From the NCBI GenBank assembly GCA_017508665.1, contig JAFVYL010000021.1, positions 1 through 49,052 on the forward strand: a stretch of DNA of 49,052 nucleotides, in the 5' to 3' direction. A program made the translations under genes and the position numbers. Position 1 is the first letter of the stretch; each line of letters opens with the position of its first letter. This stretch comes from Clostridia bacterium. Lineage in GTDB: Bacteria; Bacillota; Clostridia; Oscillospirales; CAG-272. Shown here in pieces: positions 15,530-25,200 of the stretch. Below the pieces are notes generated by a model, which was given only the letters and a program-made list of their open reading frames with translations, did no database searches and had not been told where the DNA came from.

Positions 15530-16867
15530 GTGCCCTGTCATCGGAAACAGATCGAAAGGATAAACGGTATCCGTGTTGTAGCCGCATTCGCGGAACAAAG
15601 CCACGTCACGCGCCAAGGTTTTAGGATTGCATGAAATATAAACTATTCTCTTTGCATCAAGACTCGACACAAATTTTACAAGCCTTTCGTCGCAGCCGGC
15701 TCTCGGGGGGTCAAGGACTACTATGTCGGGAGATATTTTTCTGCCAAGCTCACCCTCCGCGTTGGTGAGAAGGCGCTCGGTCTCGGTCGCGTCTCCCGTA
15801 AAGAAATGGGCGTTTTCTATATCGCATGCACGCGCATTTTCACGCGCACATTCTACAGCGCTGTCAACGATCTCGATACCGATAAGCTCATCGACCGAGT
15901 CGGCCATAGAAAGACCTATTGAGCCCGCTCCGCAGAAAAGGTCAAGGAGCGTGTCGGTTTTTTCGGGAGCTGCAAGTTCTTTTGCCTTGGCATAGAGAAG
16001 CTCCGCCGCACCGTGATTGACCTGGTAGAATGAGGGTGCTGTTATTTTCAGCTCTACACCCGAGAGTGTATCATATATATGATCTCTGCCCCATAAGGTG
16101 CGATATTCGTCACCGAGGACGACGTTTGTGCTCTCGCGGTTTATATTGATGAGTATTCCCACAACTGATGGGAATTTCTCGCATATTCTATTTACAATTT
16201 TGTCTTCGCACGGTAATTTGTCACCGTTTATAACTACACTCACGAGTATCTCACCGGAGATCTCTCCGCGGCGCAGATAGATATGTCGGAGCAACCCCTT
16301 GCCCGACTCCTCGTCATATACGGAAACCGAGTTCTCGTCAAAGAGGGCGCAGAGCTCATCGCATATCTCAGAAAATACTAAGGGAGTGAGGGGGCAGTCG
16401 GATATCGGGGTAACTCTATGTGATTTGGGAGCAAAGAAGCCTACTCTGTGCTTACCGTCGACGAGGGTTATCGGATACTGCGCCTTATTTCTGTATCTCG
16501 CCTCGCGGGGAGATACGGTTATCTCAGCGGTAGAAATACCATTGAGGGCGGAGGTAGAAAACAGACGTCTTACTCCCTCCTCCTTGATAGAAGCCTCGTG
16601 CCCGTATGAAATATTTTTATAAGCGCAACTCTTACACGCGCGCTCGCCGCACCTATGTGTGCAACGCTTGTCCGAGCGAGTGATGTACTTTTCCGCCCGT
16701 CCGACAAGGTAGGTCTTATTCACTTTTATAAGCTTAACCTCACATACGTCACCGGGCACGGTATCGCTGACAAATACGACAGCACCGTCAACTCTGCCTA
16801 CGCCGAAGCCAAGGTCGGTTATATCATTTATCTCAACTGTTACAGTCTGATTTTTCTTAAAAGCCAT
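15497..16867 (-). CDS. rlmD: 23S rRNA (uracil-C5)-methyltransferase, RlmD/RumA family
   Basis: 456 aa, ATG 16867 with GGAGCGATAA. An N-terminal TRAM domain (about 4-57) is followed by the iron-sulfur cysteine set (CTHRCGERACKSC), the central beta domain and the SAM-binding methyltransferase core (DLFCGAGSIGLSMADSV). The catalytic cysteine is C413 in YISCNPKTLARD. The enzyme makes m5U in 23S rRNA (U1939 or U747-type sites); the Firmicute members RlmCD may do both. It is 35 bp downstream of the AraC-type gene. Its stop (TAG) coincides with the start of repeat R2. Confidence 0.92.
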   Translation of the reverse strand: MAFKKNQTVTVEINDITDLGFGVGRVDGAVVFVSDTVPGDVCEVKLIKVNKTYLVGRAEKYITRSDKRCTHRCGERACKSCAYKNISYGHEASIKEEGVRRLFSTSALNGISTAEITVSPREARYRNKAQYPITLVDGKHRVGFFAPKSHRVTPISDCPLTPLVFSEICDELCALFDENSVSVYDEESGKGLLRHIYLRRGEISGEILVSVVINGDKLPCEDKIVNRICEKFPSVVGILININRESTNVVLGDEYRTLWGRDHIYDTLSGVELKITAPSFYQVNHGAAELLYAKAKELAAPEKTDTLLDLFCGAGSIGLSMADSVDELIGIEIVDSAVECARENARACDIENAHFFTGDATETERLLTNAEGELGRKISPDIVVLDPPRAGCDERLVKFVSSLDAKRIVYISCNPKTLARDVALFRECGYNTDTVYPFDLFPMTGHVETIVCLRKQ

Positions 16868-16902
16868 TTATCGCTCCGTTTTGTAAACTTTGGTTAGTAT
16901 TA

Positions 16903-17742
16903 TTAGATAAAATCATCTTTCGAGAGATTTCTGTACTCTTTAGGAGTCATACCAAACGCGCCCTTAAAGGTCTTGGTAAAATAGGACGGATCGTTGAATC
17001 CGCACTCCTCGGAGATCTCGTTGACACTCTTGCCGCTCTCGGAAAGGAGCTTTTTCGCGAGCTTGAGTCTGTACGCTATAATATACTGTCTGAGAGTTGT
17101 ACCCTTGCGATCCTTCAGCACTTTGGATATATAGAAGGGGTGATAACCGAAAATCGCGCCTATCTCCGTATTGGAAATATCATCACCCGCGTTGTCGCGT
17201 ATATATTTGTCAAGAGCCTCTACCATTCTCGCCGGCAGGGCATTCTCGTCAACCGTCTCTATAACCTTGAGCAAAAGCTGCTTAAGGATAGCAGAGCCCT
17301 GTGCTCTGTATTCGCCCTCTGCCGAGGTGAATATGCTGACAAGACCGAGAAGAGTATCCCTCTCGGACTCGATATCCTCGATATGTATCATTTTATCAAG
17401 CGGGGCAAGTCCCTCTGCACTATGCACAGTCGAGGGGTCGTATTCCGCGGTGGGTACAGGCTTCAAATCCTCTTCCCTCTCGGCGTAATCTACCGTCGGG
17501 TCAAAGGCTATCGCCACCATTCTTAAATACTGTCCCTTAAGCTTGTACGGAGTGCCTGCGGGAATGTACAGAAGATGACCGGGAGAGAGATGTCCGAGCT
17601 TTGCTCCGCCGACAACAGCGGTAACGTCACCGGATACCATATAGAAAAGTCGCGAATCGTACGCCACGCACTCGTCCGTGCGGTTTATCCTCTCATACAA
17701 GGATACCGATCTTATTATGGGGTTCAGATATGTTAAGTTCAT
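16903..17742 (-). CDS. AraC-family transcription regulator
   Basis: 279 aa from ATG 17742. The N-terminus is a cupin-like sensor (GHLSPGHLLYIPAGTPYKLK, about 50-70). The C-terminus is the double helix-turn-helix of AraC proteins (NTEIGAIFGYHPFYISKVLK, then VNEISEECGFNDPSYFTKTF and FGMTPKEYR). Such regulators usually sense sugars and control nearby polysaccharide genes; the polysaccharide deacetylase gene directly upstream is a candidate target or operon partner. No operator could be identified. Confidence 0.9.
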   Translation of the reverse strand: MNLTYLNPIIRSVSLYERINRTDECVAYDSRLFYMVSGDVTAVVGGAKLGHLSPGHLLYIPAGTPYKLKGQYLRMVAIAFDPTVDYAEREEDLKPVPTAEYDPSTVHSAEGLAPLDKMIHIEDIESERDTLLGLVSIFTSAEGEYRAQGSAILKQLLLKVIETVDENALPARMVEALDKYIRDNAGDDISNTEIGAIFGYHPFYISKVLKDRKGTTLRQYIIAYRLKLAKKLLSESGKSVNEISEECGFNDPSYFTKTFKGAFGMTPKEYRNLSKDDFI

Positions 17743-17870
17743 ATTTATTCTCAATTCATTTCATGTGTTTCACGTTTAAGTGAGCGGATCAAAACAAACA
17801 AGCGCCGCTCCTTAGAAGTGGAAGCAAGTAATCTGCCGTAAGCCCGTTAAAAGAACTGTGCTATGGCGTA

Positions 17871-18563
17871 TCAGATAAGGCACTCCTTGTTCGTGCCGTA
17901 GAATATATCGTCTCGGCCGCTTATCATCTCAAGGAACTCCTCAAATCTCTTCCAATCATTGTGGATATCAAACTCGTATGCGTGTCCCCAGATGTAGAAG
18001 AGCTTAGGCTCATCCGTCTTAAGGTTCAAGAATTCCTCACCGAGACGGAACATCTCGTCCATCTCTCTGTGGTGGTATACCGTGGGATTGAACAGGTGCA
18101 TATCCGTCTGAATATCAAAATTGTGTGTAGACACAACGGTGCGCGCGTATTTTACGCCCGTGTGATCGCGCAAGAGATCGGCGACACGTCTGTCACAGTC
18201 GCCCATGGGATAGGCGTGACCGACAACCTCATAGCCGACAAGCTCGGAAAGTCTTATTCTGTCATCCTCAATCTCTCTGATTATCTCAGCGTCTGTGAGT
18301 CTTGTGAGATACGGATGAGTCACAGAGTGTGTTGCTACCTCGTGACCTCTGTATATCTCGCGAACTCTCTCGGGTGATATCTTGTCATGTCTGACGTCAA
18401 CGCCCTCACGCAAAAGCTGACCCGGCTTGCCGAGAAGTCCCGAGTTGAGATTAAAGGTACACTTAAGTCCGTATTTGTTGAAAAGCTCGATAAGACGAAT
18501 GTCCTGTGTAACACCGTCATCGTAGCTGAACGTTATCGCTTTTTTCTTGCCGTTAAAATCCAT
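17871..18563 (-). CDS. Polysaccharide deacetylase (NodB fold)
   Basis: 230 aa, ATG 18563 with GAGG ten bases upstream. The NodB motifs are visible: TFSYDDG (Asp pair near 15-16) and the metal-binding H-S-x-x-H in ATHSVTHPYL near 78-82, then AYPMGDCD in place of the usual RxPY motif. There is no signal peptide, so it probably acts on intracellular or imported sugars rather than on the wall, as in the PuuE/HpnK-like subgroup. Transcribed from its own promoter at 18605-18633. Confidence 0.85.
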   Translation of the reverse strand: MDFNGKKKAITFSYDDGVTQDIRLIELFNKYGLKCTFNLNSGLLGKPGQLLREGVDVRHDKISPERVREIYRGHEVATHSVTHPYLTRLTDAEIIREIEDDRIRLSELVGYEVVGHAYPMGDCDRRVADLLRDHTGVKYARTVVSTHNFDIQTDMHLFNPTVYHHREMDEMFRLGEEFLNLKTDEPKLFYIWGHAYEFDIHNDWKRFEEFLEMISGRDDIFYGTNKECLI

Positions 18564-18604
18564 TGTGCATTTACCTCGCGCGTAAATATATTATTTCAAT
18601 ATAT

Positions 18605-18633
18605 ATTTTAATACATAATATCAAAAAAGTCAA
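18605..18633 (-). promoter_or_regulatory. Sigma-A promoter of the deacetylase gene
   Basis: On the minus strand TTGACT (18628-18633), 17-bp spacer, TAAAAT (18605-18610). It is divergent from the promoter at 18655-18683, with only 21 bp between their -35 boxes. Confidence 0.8.
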
Positions 18634-18654
18634 TCACCAATTATCATTTACTAC

Positions 18655-18683
18655 TTGCAAAGTGTGTAATTTTATGATACAAT
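18655..18683 (+). promoter_or_regulatory. Sigma-A promoter of the HAD-Met-gamma-lyase-thiN run
   Basis: TTGCAA (18655-18660), 17-bp spacer, TACAAT (18678-18683), about 60 bp before the GTG start at 18744. Confidence 0.8.
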
Positions 18684-18743
18684 AGCACACGTGATTGAAT
18701 TATATACGAAAAAGATACTAACGGTATACGAAAGGAGTAAGGC

Positions 18744-19430
18744 GTGATAAAAAACGTATTGCTCGATCTTGACGATACTCTGCTCGACTTTCACAGAGCC
18801 GAGGCTGAAGCGATACGGCACACGCTCAGGGAGTTCGGCATAGATCCCACGGATGAGACCATCCGTCTTTACAGTAAGATAAACAGAAGCTGCTGGGAAA
18901 AGCTTGAGCGCGGAGAATATACCCGCGAGGAAGTTTTGCACCGCAGATTTGACATTTTATTTGACACGCTTGGCACTTCCGGTGACTCTCATGCAACACA
19001 AAAGCTCTATGAATACAGACTCAGTCTCGGTGCTTACTACCTTGATGGAGCTGAGGAGCTTCTTTGTGAGCTGTACGGAAAATACAGACTCTACCTTGCT
19101 ACAAACGGCATTGTAAACGTGCAGTCAAGACGTATCAAGGACTCGGGCATCGGTAAGTATTTTGACGGTATCTTCGTATCCGAGAGAATCGGATACAATA
19201 AACCGGACAAGCGCTTCTTCGATGCGGCATTCTCGGAAATACCCGACTTCAGCCTTGAGGAAACCGTCATCATCGGTGACAGTCTCACCTCGGATATACT
19301 CGGCGGACTTAACGCCGGTATAAAAACGGTATTTTTCAATCCAAAGGGGTATGAAAACGCCACAAGCATCACACCTCACTATGAAATACGCTCGCTTGCC
19401 GAGCTGCCAAAATTACTCACGGAGATATAA
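18744..19430 (+). CDS. YjjG-type HAD phosphatase (noncanonical pyrimidine nucleotidase)
   Basis: 228 aa, start GTG 18744 after AAAGGAG. HAD motif I is LLDLDDTLLDF (D9, D11), motif II is LATNGI near 114-119, motif III is the Lys of GYNKPDKRFF and motif IV is VIIGDSLTSDILGG. The cap is the four-helix C1 type. The order and sequence fit YjjG, which dephosphorylates dUMP, dTMP and modified pyrimidine nucleotides as a house-cleaning step. It is the first gene of a plus-strand run, 8 bp before the next gene. Confidence 0.85.
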   Translation: MIKNVLLDLDDTLLDFHRAEAEAIRHTLREFGIDPTDETIRLYSKINRSCWEKLERGEYTREEVLHRRFDILFDTLGTSGDSHATQKLYEYRLSLGAYYLDGAEELLCELYGKYRLYLATNGIVNVQSRRIKDSGIGKYFDGIFVSERIGYNKPDKRFFDAAFSEIPDFSLEETVIIGDSLTSDILGGLNAGIKTVFFNPKGYENATSITPHYEIRSLAELPKLLTEI

Positions 19431-19438
19431 AGGAAAAT

Positions 19439-20704
19439 ATGTATTACGGATATAAGATCAGCGAATATACTGCAAATCTCGCAAGACAGGCAGAAGAGGA
19501 CTGCCGCGAGGTCTTTAGAAAAATTGATGAGAATGCGCTCACCTGCTCGGCAAAGGTGCTCACCGCATTTCAGGAATGCCGCGTATCTACAGCAGACTTT
19601 CTCGAGATAACCGGATACGGATACACCGACTCGGGCAGAGATAAGCTCGAGGAGGTATACGCTAAGGTCTTCGGAGCAGAGGATGCACTCGTCAGACCTC
19701 AGCTAATGTCAGGTACACACGCTCTGTACGTTACGCTCGGCGCTCTCCTCAAGCCCGGAGAAACCCTTTTATACATCACGGGTGAGCCCTATGACACTCT
19801 TAAGAGTGTAATCGGTACTGCCGGAGACAGCCGCAATTCTCTTATGAAATTCGGTGTAAAGTATGAGGAGATAGATCTCATCGACAGTGAATTTGACCTT
19901 GAAAAGATAAGAGAAAGACTCTCTCGCGGTGACGTTAAGGTTGCGGCAATACAGCGCAGCCGCGGATACTCACAGAGAAAGTCGCTCACTATAGACAGAC
20001 TTGAAGAAGCAATAAAGGTCTGCAAGGAAGCATGTCCCGAGACGATCATTATGGTAGATAACTGCTATGGCGAGTTCACCGAGGACAGAGAGCCCACCGA
20101 CGTCGGCGCAGACGTGTTTGTCGGCTCGATGATGAAGAATCTCGGCGCGGGCTTTGCCGTCAGCGGAGGCTACTGTATCGGCAGACGTGACGTGATAGAG
20201 GATATAGCGGAAAGACTTACCGCTCCCTGCGTAGGAAAATCACTCGGTGCAAACTTCAACCAGCTTGCCTCTCTTTTCAAGGGTATTTTTATGGCACCCA
20301 CCACGGTTGCCGCTACACTTAAATCCATGGCGTTTGCCGCAAGACTTCTTGAGCTTGCAGGCTACTCAGACGTCTCTCCGAAATATGACGAAAAGCGCAC
20401 GGATATCGTACAAACCATTGACTTCCATTCTGCGGAAAAGCTCATAAAGTTCTGCAAGGGTATCCAGCTCGGATCACCAGTCGAGTCCTACTGTGTACCC
20501 GAGCCCGGCGAGATGCCCGGCTACCCCCACGAGGAAATTATGGCAGCCGGTACATTTGTAACAGGAGCTACTAACGAGCTCTCATGCGACGGACCCGTCT
20601 GCGAGCCGTACACCGCATACATGCAGGGCGGACTCTCTTACGACTACGGCAAGCTCGGAGTTATGAGAGCACTTGATGAAATGCTCGATCTCTCAGAGAG
20701 ATAA
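19439..20704 (+). CDS. Methionine gamma-lyase family protein (YnbB-like, PLP enzyme)
   Basis: 421 aa, ATG after AAAGGAAAAT. It matches the Met_gamma_lyase family once annotated as aluminium resistance protein: YGYTDSGRDKLEEVYAKVFG near the N-terminus, the aromatic/SGTHAL segment, MVDNCYGEF (the Asp contacting the PLP ring) and GSMMKNLGAGFAVSGGY, in which the Lys is the PLP-binding residue. Real substrates are not firmly established; a Cys or Met C-S lyase role is assumed from the fold. In Bacillus the homologue is ynbB. Confidence 0.88.
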   Translation: MYYGYKISEYTANLARQAEEDCREVFRKIDENALTCSAKVLTAFQECRVSTADFLEITGYGYTDSGRDKLEEVYAKVFGAEDALVRPQLMSGTHALYVTLGALLKPGETLLYITGEPYDTLKSVIGTAGDSRNSLMKFGVKYEEIDLIDSEFDLEKIRERLSRGDVKVAAIQRSRGYSQRKSLTIDRLEEAIKVCKEACPETIIMVDNCYGEFTEDREPTDVGADVFVGSMMKNLGAGFAVSGGYCIGRRDVIEDIAERLTAPCVGKSLGANFNQLASLFKGIFMAPTTVAATLKSMAFAARLLELAGYSDVSPKYDEKRTDIVQTIDFHSAEKLIKFCKGIQLGSPVESYCVPEPGEMPGYPHEEIMAAGTFVTGATNELSCDGPVCEPYTAYMQGGLSYDYGKLGVMRALDEMLDLSER

Positions 20705-20763
20705 TGAAATAGTATTTTATCCATAAATATAATAACTATACTTTACAATAAGGCGGTTATATA

Positions 20764-21372
20764 ATGGGAATTTGTTACTTAGTCGGAGCAGGTGATTTTT
20801 ACGGACAAATCACAAAATGCGACGGCGACATCATAATTGCCGCAGACGGTGGATACGACAGTCTGATCAAGCGCGGCTATACTCCCGACCTTCTTATAGG
20901 CGACTTTGACTCACTCTCATCCGAGATTCCCGATGAGATACAGACCGTCCGCCATCCAAAGGAAAAGGATGAAACGGATATGTTCCTTGCCTATGCCGAA
21001 GGGGTAGATCGCGGCTACACAGAATTTGTAATGCTCGGTGCTACAGGCGGCAGACTCGACCATACCTATGCTAATCTTTCACTCCTGCTCTATGCCAAGG
21101 AGAGAGGACACAACGTAACGGTAATTGACGCCGGCGGCATAATTTTCTGCATTAAGAATGAGACAATCACTCTTGCCGGAAGCTCCGGCGCTGTTTTCTC
21201 GGTATTCGCGATAGGCGGAGATGCCACGGGCGTGTGCATCTCGGGAGCAAAGTATAATGCCGATTCCGTTACCCTTTCCCCGTCCTTCCCACTCGGTGTA
21301 TCCAACGAATTCACCGACACCGACGTGCGAATTTCGGTAGAGGACGGTGCGCTTCTTGTTATTGCCGAATGA
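20764..21372 (+). CDS. thiN: Thiamine pyrophosphokinase
   Basis: 202 aa. It converts thiamine and ATP to thiamine diphosphate. Visible motifs are ADGGYDSL and PDLLIGDFDSL in the N-terminal ATP-binding half, KEKDETDMFLAY, and GATGGRLDHTYANLSLL, all characteristic of the family; the C-terminal beta-sandwich (GVSNEFTDTDVRISVEDGAL) binds thiamine. It lies immediately upstream of a TPP riboswitch and thiT, so uptake and activation of thiamine are encoded together; the salvage route appears complete for imported thiamine. Confidence 0.93.
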   Translation: MGICYLVGAGDFYGQITKCDGDIIIAADGGYDSLIKRGYTPDLLIGDFDSLSSEIPDEIQTVRHPKEKDETDMFLAYAEGVDRGYTEFVMLGATGGRLDHTYANLSLLLYAKERGHNVTVIDAGGIIFCIKNETITLAGSSGAVFSVFAIGGDATGVCISGAKYNADSVTLSPSFPLGVSNEFTDTDVRISVEDGALLVIAE

Positions 21373-21411
21373 TTACCGAAATAATTTCAAGTGAATAATT
21401 GAGATTTACAC

Positions 21412-21440
21412 TTGACAATCCGTTTTTACGATGCTATAAT
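21412..21440 (+). promoter_or_regulatory. Consensus sigma-A promoter of riboswitch-thiT
   Basis: TTGACA (21412-21417), 17-bp spacer, TATAAT (21435-21440): both hexamers match consensus exactly, about 25 bp before the riboswitch. Confidence 0.93.
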
Positions 21441-21461
21441 TAACTCAACCTAAAACAGAAT

Positions 21462-21541
21462 AAAGTCAGGGGTGCCGAAAGGCTGAGATGACGTGAGTCA
21501 AACCCTTTAACCTGATACGGATAATGCCGGCGTAGGGAGAT
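21462..21541 (+). ncRNA. TPP riboswitch (THI box)
   Basis: The conserved parts appear in order: AAAGTCAGGGGTGCC, GGCTGAGATGA, AACCCTTTAACCTGATACGG and ATAATGCCGGCGTAGGGA. It binds thiamine diphosphate and controls thiT in cis; the terminator at 21571-21607 is the likely expression platform, so high TPP should stop transcription before thiT. Confidence 0.96.
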
Positions 21542-21570
21542 TTTTATAAGATTGTACTATACATAAATCT

Positions 21571-21607
21571 TACCGCACGGACATTTGTTCTGTGCGGTAA
21601 TTTTTTA
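21571..21607 (+). terminator. Riboswitch-controlled terminator
   Basis: TACCGCAC pairs with GTGCGGTA (21571-21599) and is followed by ATTTTTTATT. It sits between the TPP aptamer and the thiT ribosome binding site, so it is the regulated off-switch. Confidence 0.9.
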
Positions 21608-21622
21608 TTGGAGGTACTGAAA

Positions 21623-22222
21623 ATGAGTACACAAAAACGCTTAAACACGCAAATCACAACACTCACAGAGTGCGCGGTAATGCTGGCTCTCGCATTTGCG
21701 CTCAGCTTTGCCAAGATCTTCGAGATGCCTATGGGCGGCTCCGTCACTATCGCGAGCATGCTCCCCATAATGCTTATCAGCATTAAATACGGCATAGGCA
21801 CAGGTCTCTCGACCGCTTTTCTCTACTCCGCGACACAGCTCGTACAGGCATGGATGAGCGGAAACGTATTCCCCTACTGTGAGACGCCCGCAACCTTGGC
21901 CGTCTGCATACTTTTCGACTACGTTATCCCCTTCACCGTGCTCGGCCTCGCATGTCTGCCCAAGAAGCTGAAGCTTACAAAGAACACCGAGATAAACATC
22001 TATATCGGTATCGTAGCAGTTGTTCTTTTAAGATTCATCTGCCACTTTGTGACCGGAGTTGTTATTTGGGGACAGTGGGCACCCGACGGAATGGGCAAAT
22101 ACCTCTATTCCTTCCTTTATAACGGCGGATATCTCGGCGCTGATTTCCTCATCTGTATAGTCTGCGCATCTCTCATGCTCCGCAAGGCAGAGCTCCGAAA
22201 ACTCCTGCATATTGATGCATAA
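21623..22222 (+). CDS. thiT: Thiamine-specific ECF transporter S component ThiT
   Basis: 199 aa. ATG 21623 follows GGAGG by eight bases (an in-frame TTG at 21608 overlaps the RBS and is unlikely). Six hydrophobic helices. FEMPMGGSVTIASMLPIMLI near residues 33-52 is the ThiT signature, and FVTGVVIWGQWAPDGM carries the conserved aromatic thiamine-binding residues. It needs the shared EcfAA'T module, which is not in this window. Controlled by the TPP riboswitch. Confidence 0.95.
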   Translation: MSTQKRLNTQITTLTECAVMLALAFALSFAKIFEMPMGGSVTIASMLPIMLISIKYGIGTGLSTAFLYSATQLVQAWMSGNVFPYCETPATLAVCILFDYVIPFTVLGLACLPKKLKLTKNTEINIYIGIVAVVLLRFICHFVTGVVIWGQWAPDGMGKYLYSFLYNGGYLGADFLICIVCASLMLRKAELRKLLHIDA

Positions 22223-22249
22223 ATCTTTGTTTTTTCATATTTAATAGAA

Positions 22250-22279
22250 AATGCAAGGGCCTCAGCCCTTGCATTTTTT
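22250..22279. terminator. Bidirectional terminator between thiT and the LRR lipoprotein
   Basis: ATGCAAGGGC-CTCA-GCCCTTGCAT with TTTTTT on the plus side and TTTTCTATT on the minus side. The two genes converge here. Confidence 0.88.
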
Positions 22280-22281
22280 GT

Positions 22282-25200
22282 TTATGAATAATGTATATTA
22301 GCTTTTGTAAAATAGGAATTATTATATACATCTATTTCTATATTTTCCCATTCTTCCGCAGTTCCGTTAAAGTAAACGTCCGTAATAGATGAGCATGATC
22401 TAAATGCGCACATACCAACCGATCCAAGTTTACCGCGAATGGTTATGGTTGTGAGTGACGTACAACCGCTGAACGTATAAGACTCTATCTTAGTTACTCC
22501 GGAGCCTATCACGACGCTTTGCAGCATATCACATCCTAAAAATACATCTTCCATAGTCTTAACGCTATCGGGTATAACAATTTCCGTTATGGAAGTTCCG
22601 TTAAATGCAGATGTATCGATTGTGCGCAATCCCTCATTCAAAACTACTCGCTCAATGCCCGACATTCCGTTGAATGCATAACGCATTATTATCTTGGTAT
22701 CAGCGTGAGTAATTACTTCTTTGACAGTATCGTCAGAAGTTCCGCACAGTACAAGGTACGGACTGCTTTCATTTCCGAGATATTTGAGATTTCCGTACAG
22801 ATTATATTCCAGCACGCCGGAATTAAAGATACTGTTAACAATTTCAATGCTCTCAGGAATGGATATCTTCCGTAAACCGCCGAGGCTGCCGGAATGGTGA
22901 AGATCTCTGAAGCCGCTTGGAAGATAGAGTTCCTCGAGCGTCTCCGAATTTATTAACTCATACAGGATTTCGACACCGTCAAGAATATTCAATACTCTCT
23001 CATTCTCGCCCACTATGTACAATAGAAGCTCTTTTCCGTCCTTACTGTAAAGATTTCCGTCTATATCCATGTAGTACGGACTCTCATCATTCACTCTGAT
23101 TTCTTTGAGAGTAGAAATTCCCGCGAACGAGGTATAGTGGACATTACTGACTCCCGCAGGGATATTTACCGTACTCAGCGCGGTATTATAAAATGCCATA
23201 ACACCAATGCTGACAAGAGTATCCGGAAGTTCAATCGTTTCTATAGGACAGGATTGGAACGCGCACTCGCCAATGCTTACCAATGAATCGGTAGCGACTA
23301 CGTGCTCAAGACTTGTGCACGAGCGGAACGCATATTCTCCAATAGTTTTTACAGACGTGCCAAGGCTTACGCTTACGAGTTCATAACAATAATCGAAAGC
23401 AGTCCATGAAATATTGGTAACGTATCCGGACAATTCAATCGAATAAATACAGCCTGTGCCGACTATGTTTTCACCTATGTTGGTTACAGGCAAGCCGTTA
23501 TACATGCCTACACGTATATCTGCATCCGTACAATTTCCGAGACCTGTCAGCGTGTATCCAAGTCCGTCGGAATTCAGTTTAAACTCCAAGCCGTCGTTTG
23601 TGACAACCTCGTATCCGCAATCCGCACAAACGCAGCCGGAGAACTTATGGTAAGCATTCAAAAGGAAATGCTCGGTACCTGATTGTTCGCCGCAACGACC
23701 GCAATAGCTCACTATATCGTATCCACCGTCGGTGCATTTTCCGCCGGCCACGTAATTTACTCTGGTTTTAATATCCTTATTGTGTCCGAGAGCCGGCGTT
23801 GTATATATAATGTTTTCGTAATAATCACCGCAGTATTTGCACGTGAATTCATATAAATGCACGCCCTCTTTTGTACAGGTGGAAGCTCGATCCACGGAAA
23901 CGCTTTCATATTCGTGAGTTCCGTAATCATACTCATGATAAGTTCTGCTGAGCTCACACTTGCAACGTCTACAATATATAACCTCCTCGAAATACTCTTT
24001 GCTTACACAAGTCGGGTAAACATTATTCTCGGTTACCGGATTATCCTCCCAGTGTCCCATCGGCCCGGAGATCTTTGATTCTCTGCTCACTTCAGCTCCG
24101 CAAAGCGAACAGCTTTTCACAATGTCATACGTGCCCGATTCGGTACACGTAGCGGATACGATAGTTTCCGTCATGACATTTAGCATCGTAGAATGCTTAA
24201 GCGGTAAAGTCTCCCTCTCGTAAGTCATATCGGCCTGACATCTTGTACACCTGCTGCATCTTACTACGTACCCGTGTGTAGTACAGTCAGACTCTACGTA
24301 TTCTATCTCGTACATTCCGGTGCTCTCAACGTGACCGAGCGCATCGATATACATTTTTGTACGCGAGTGCTCAAGACCGCATCTGCCGCAATAATATACG
24401 CTGTCATAAGAGCCTTGCTCGGTGCAGGTAGGCTCTACGTTATTTTCCTTTTTATTGAGATTCTGATGTGAAAGAGGGTCAATTACTGTCGTAACCCTGG
24501 AGACCTCCGCGTTACACACGCGACAGTACCTTACAGTATCATAAGATCCCGGCTCGGTACAGGTAGACGACACTTTATTCTCTTTTTTCGAAACACCTGC
24601 CACGTGTTCGGTCTTTTCAATGATGCGCGTCTCCAAGCGCAGCTCCAGACCGCAAACCGCGCAGTATACATATCCGGTTTGTGATCCCTCGGCACTGCAT
24701 GTCGGCTGAATCTCTGAAATAATTCCAAAATCACCGTCTATATGCTCTCCCGTAGCCGGCAATATCTTAGTGGTAGCGCTGATAACTCGACTGCACATAG
24801 TGCATTTTATAATTTCTCTGTACGATCCGTCCTTAGCACAGGTCGGCTCAACAACATTTTCACGTACAGGATCACCGGCAATATGATCTATTCTAGCTAC
24901 AGTTATCTTGGTGCGGGAGATCTCGACGTCACACTCGGTGCAATAAAGAACTTCATAATAATATCCGGCAACCTTGCAGGTAGGAGCTTTCTCGTCTTCC
25001 TTAACCGGCGTGCCACCCGTGTGAGCTTTTACCGGTATTACAACTGCCGTTCTGCTTACTTCCTGCTTACAGTCGAGACAGTAATCAACTCTCTCATAAG
25101 AGCCCTCCGATGTACACGTAGAGTCGATATAGTTCTCTTCCGTGCTATGTATCGCACTGTGATCGCGCATTTCATCTACGACCGACTTGCGTTCCAACTC

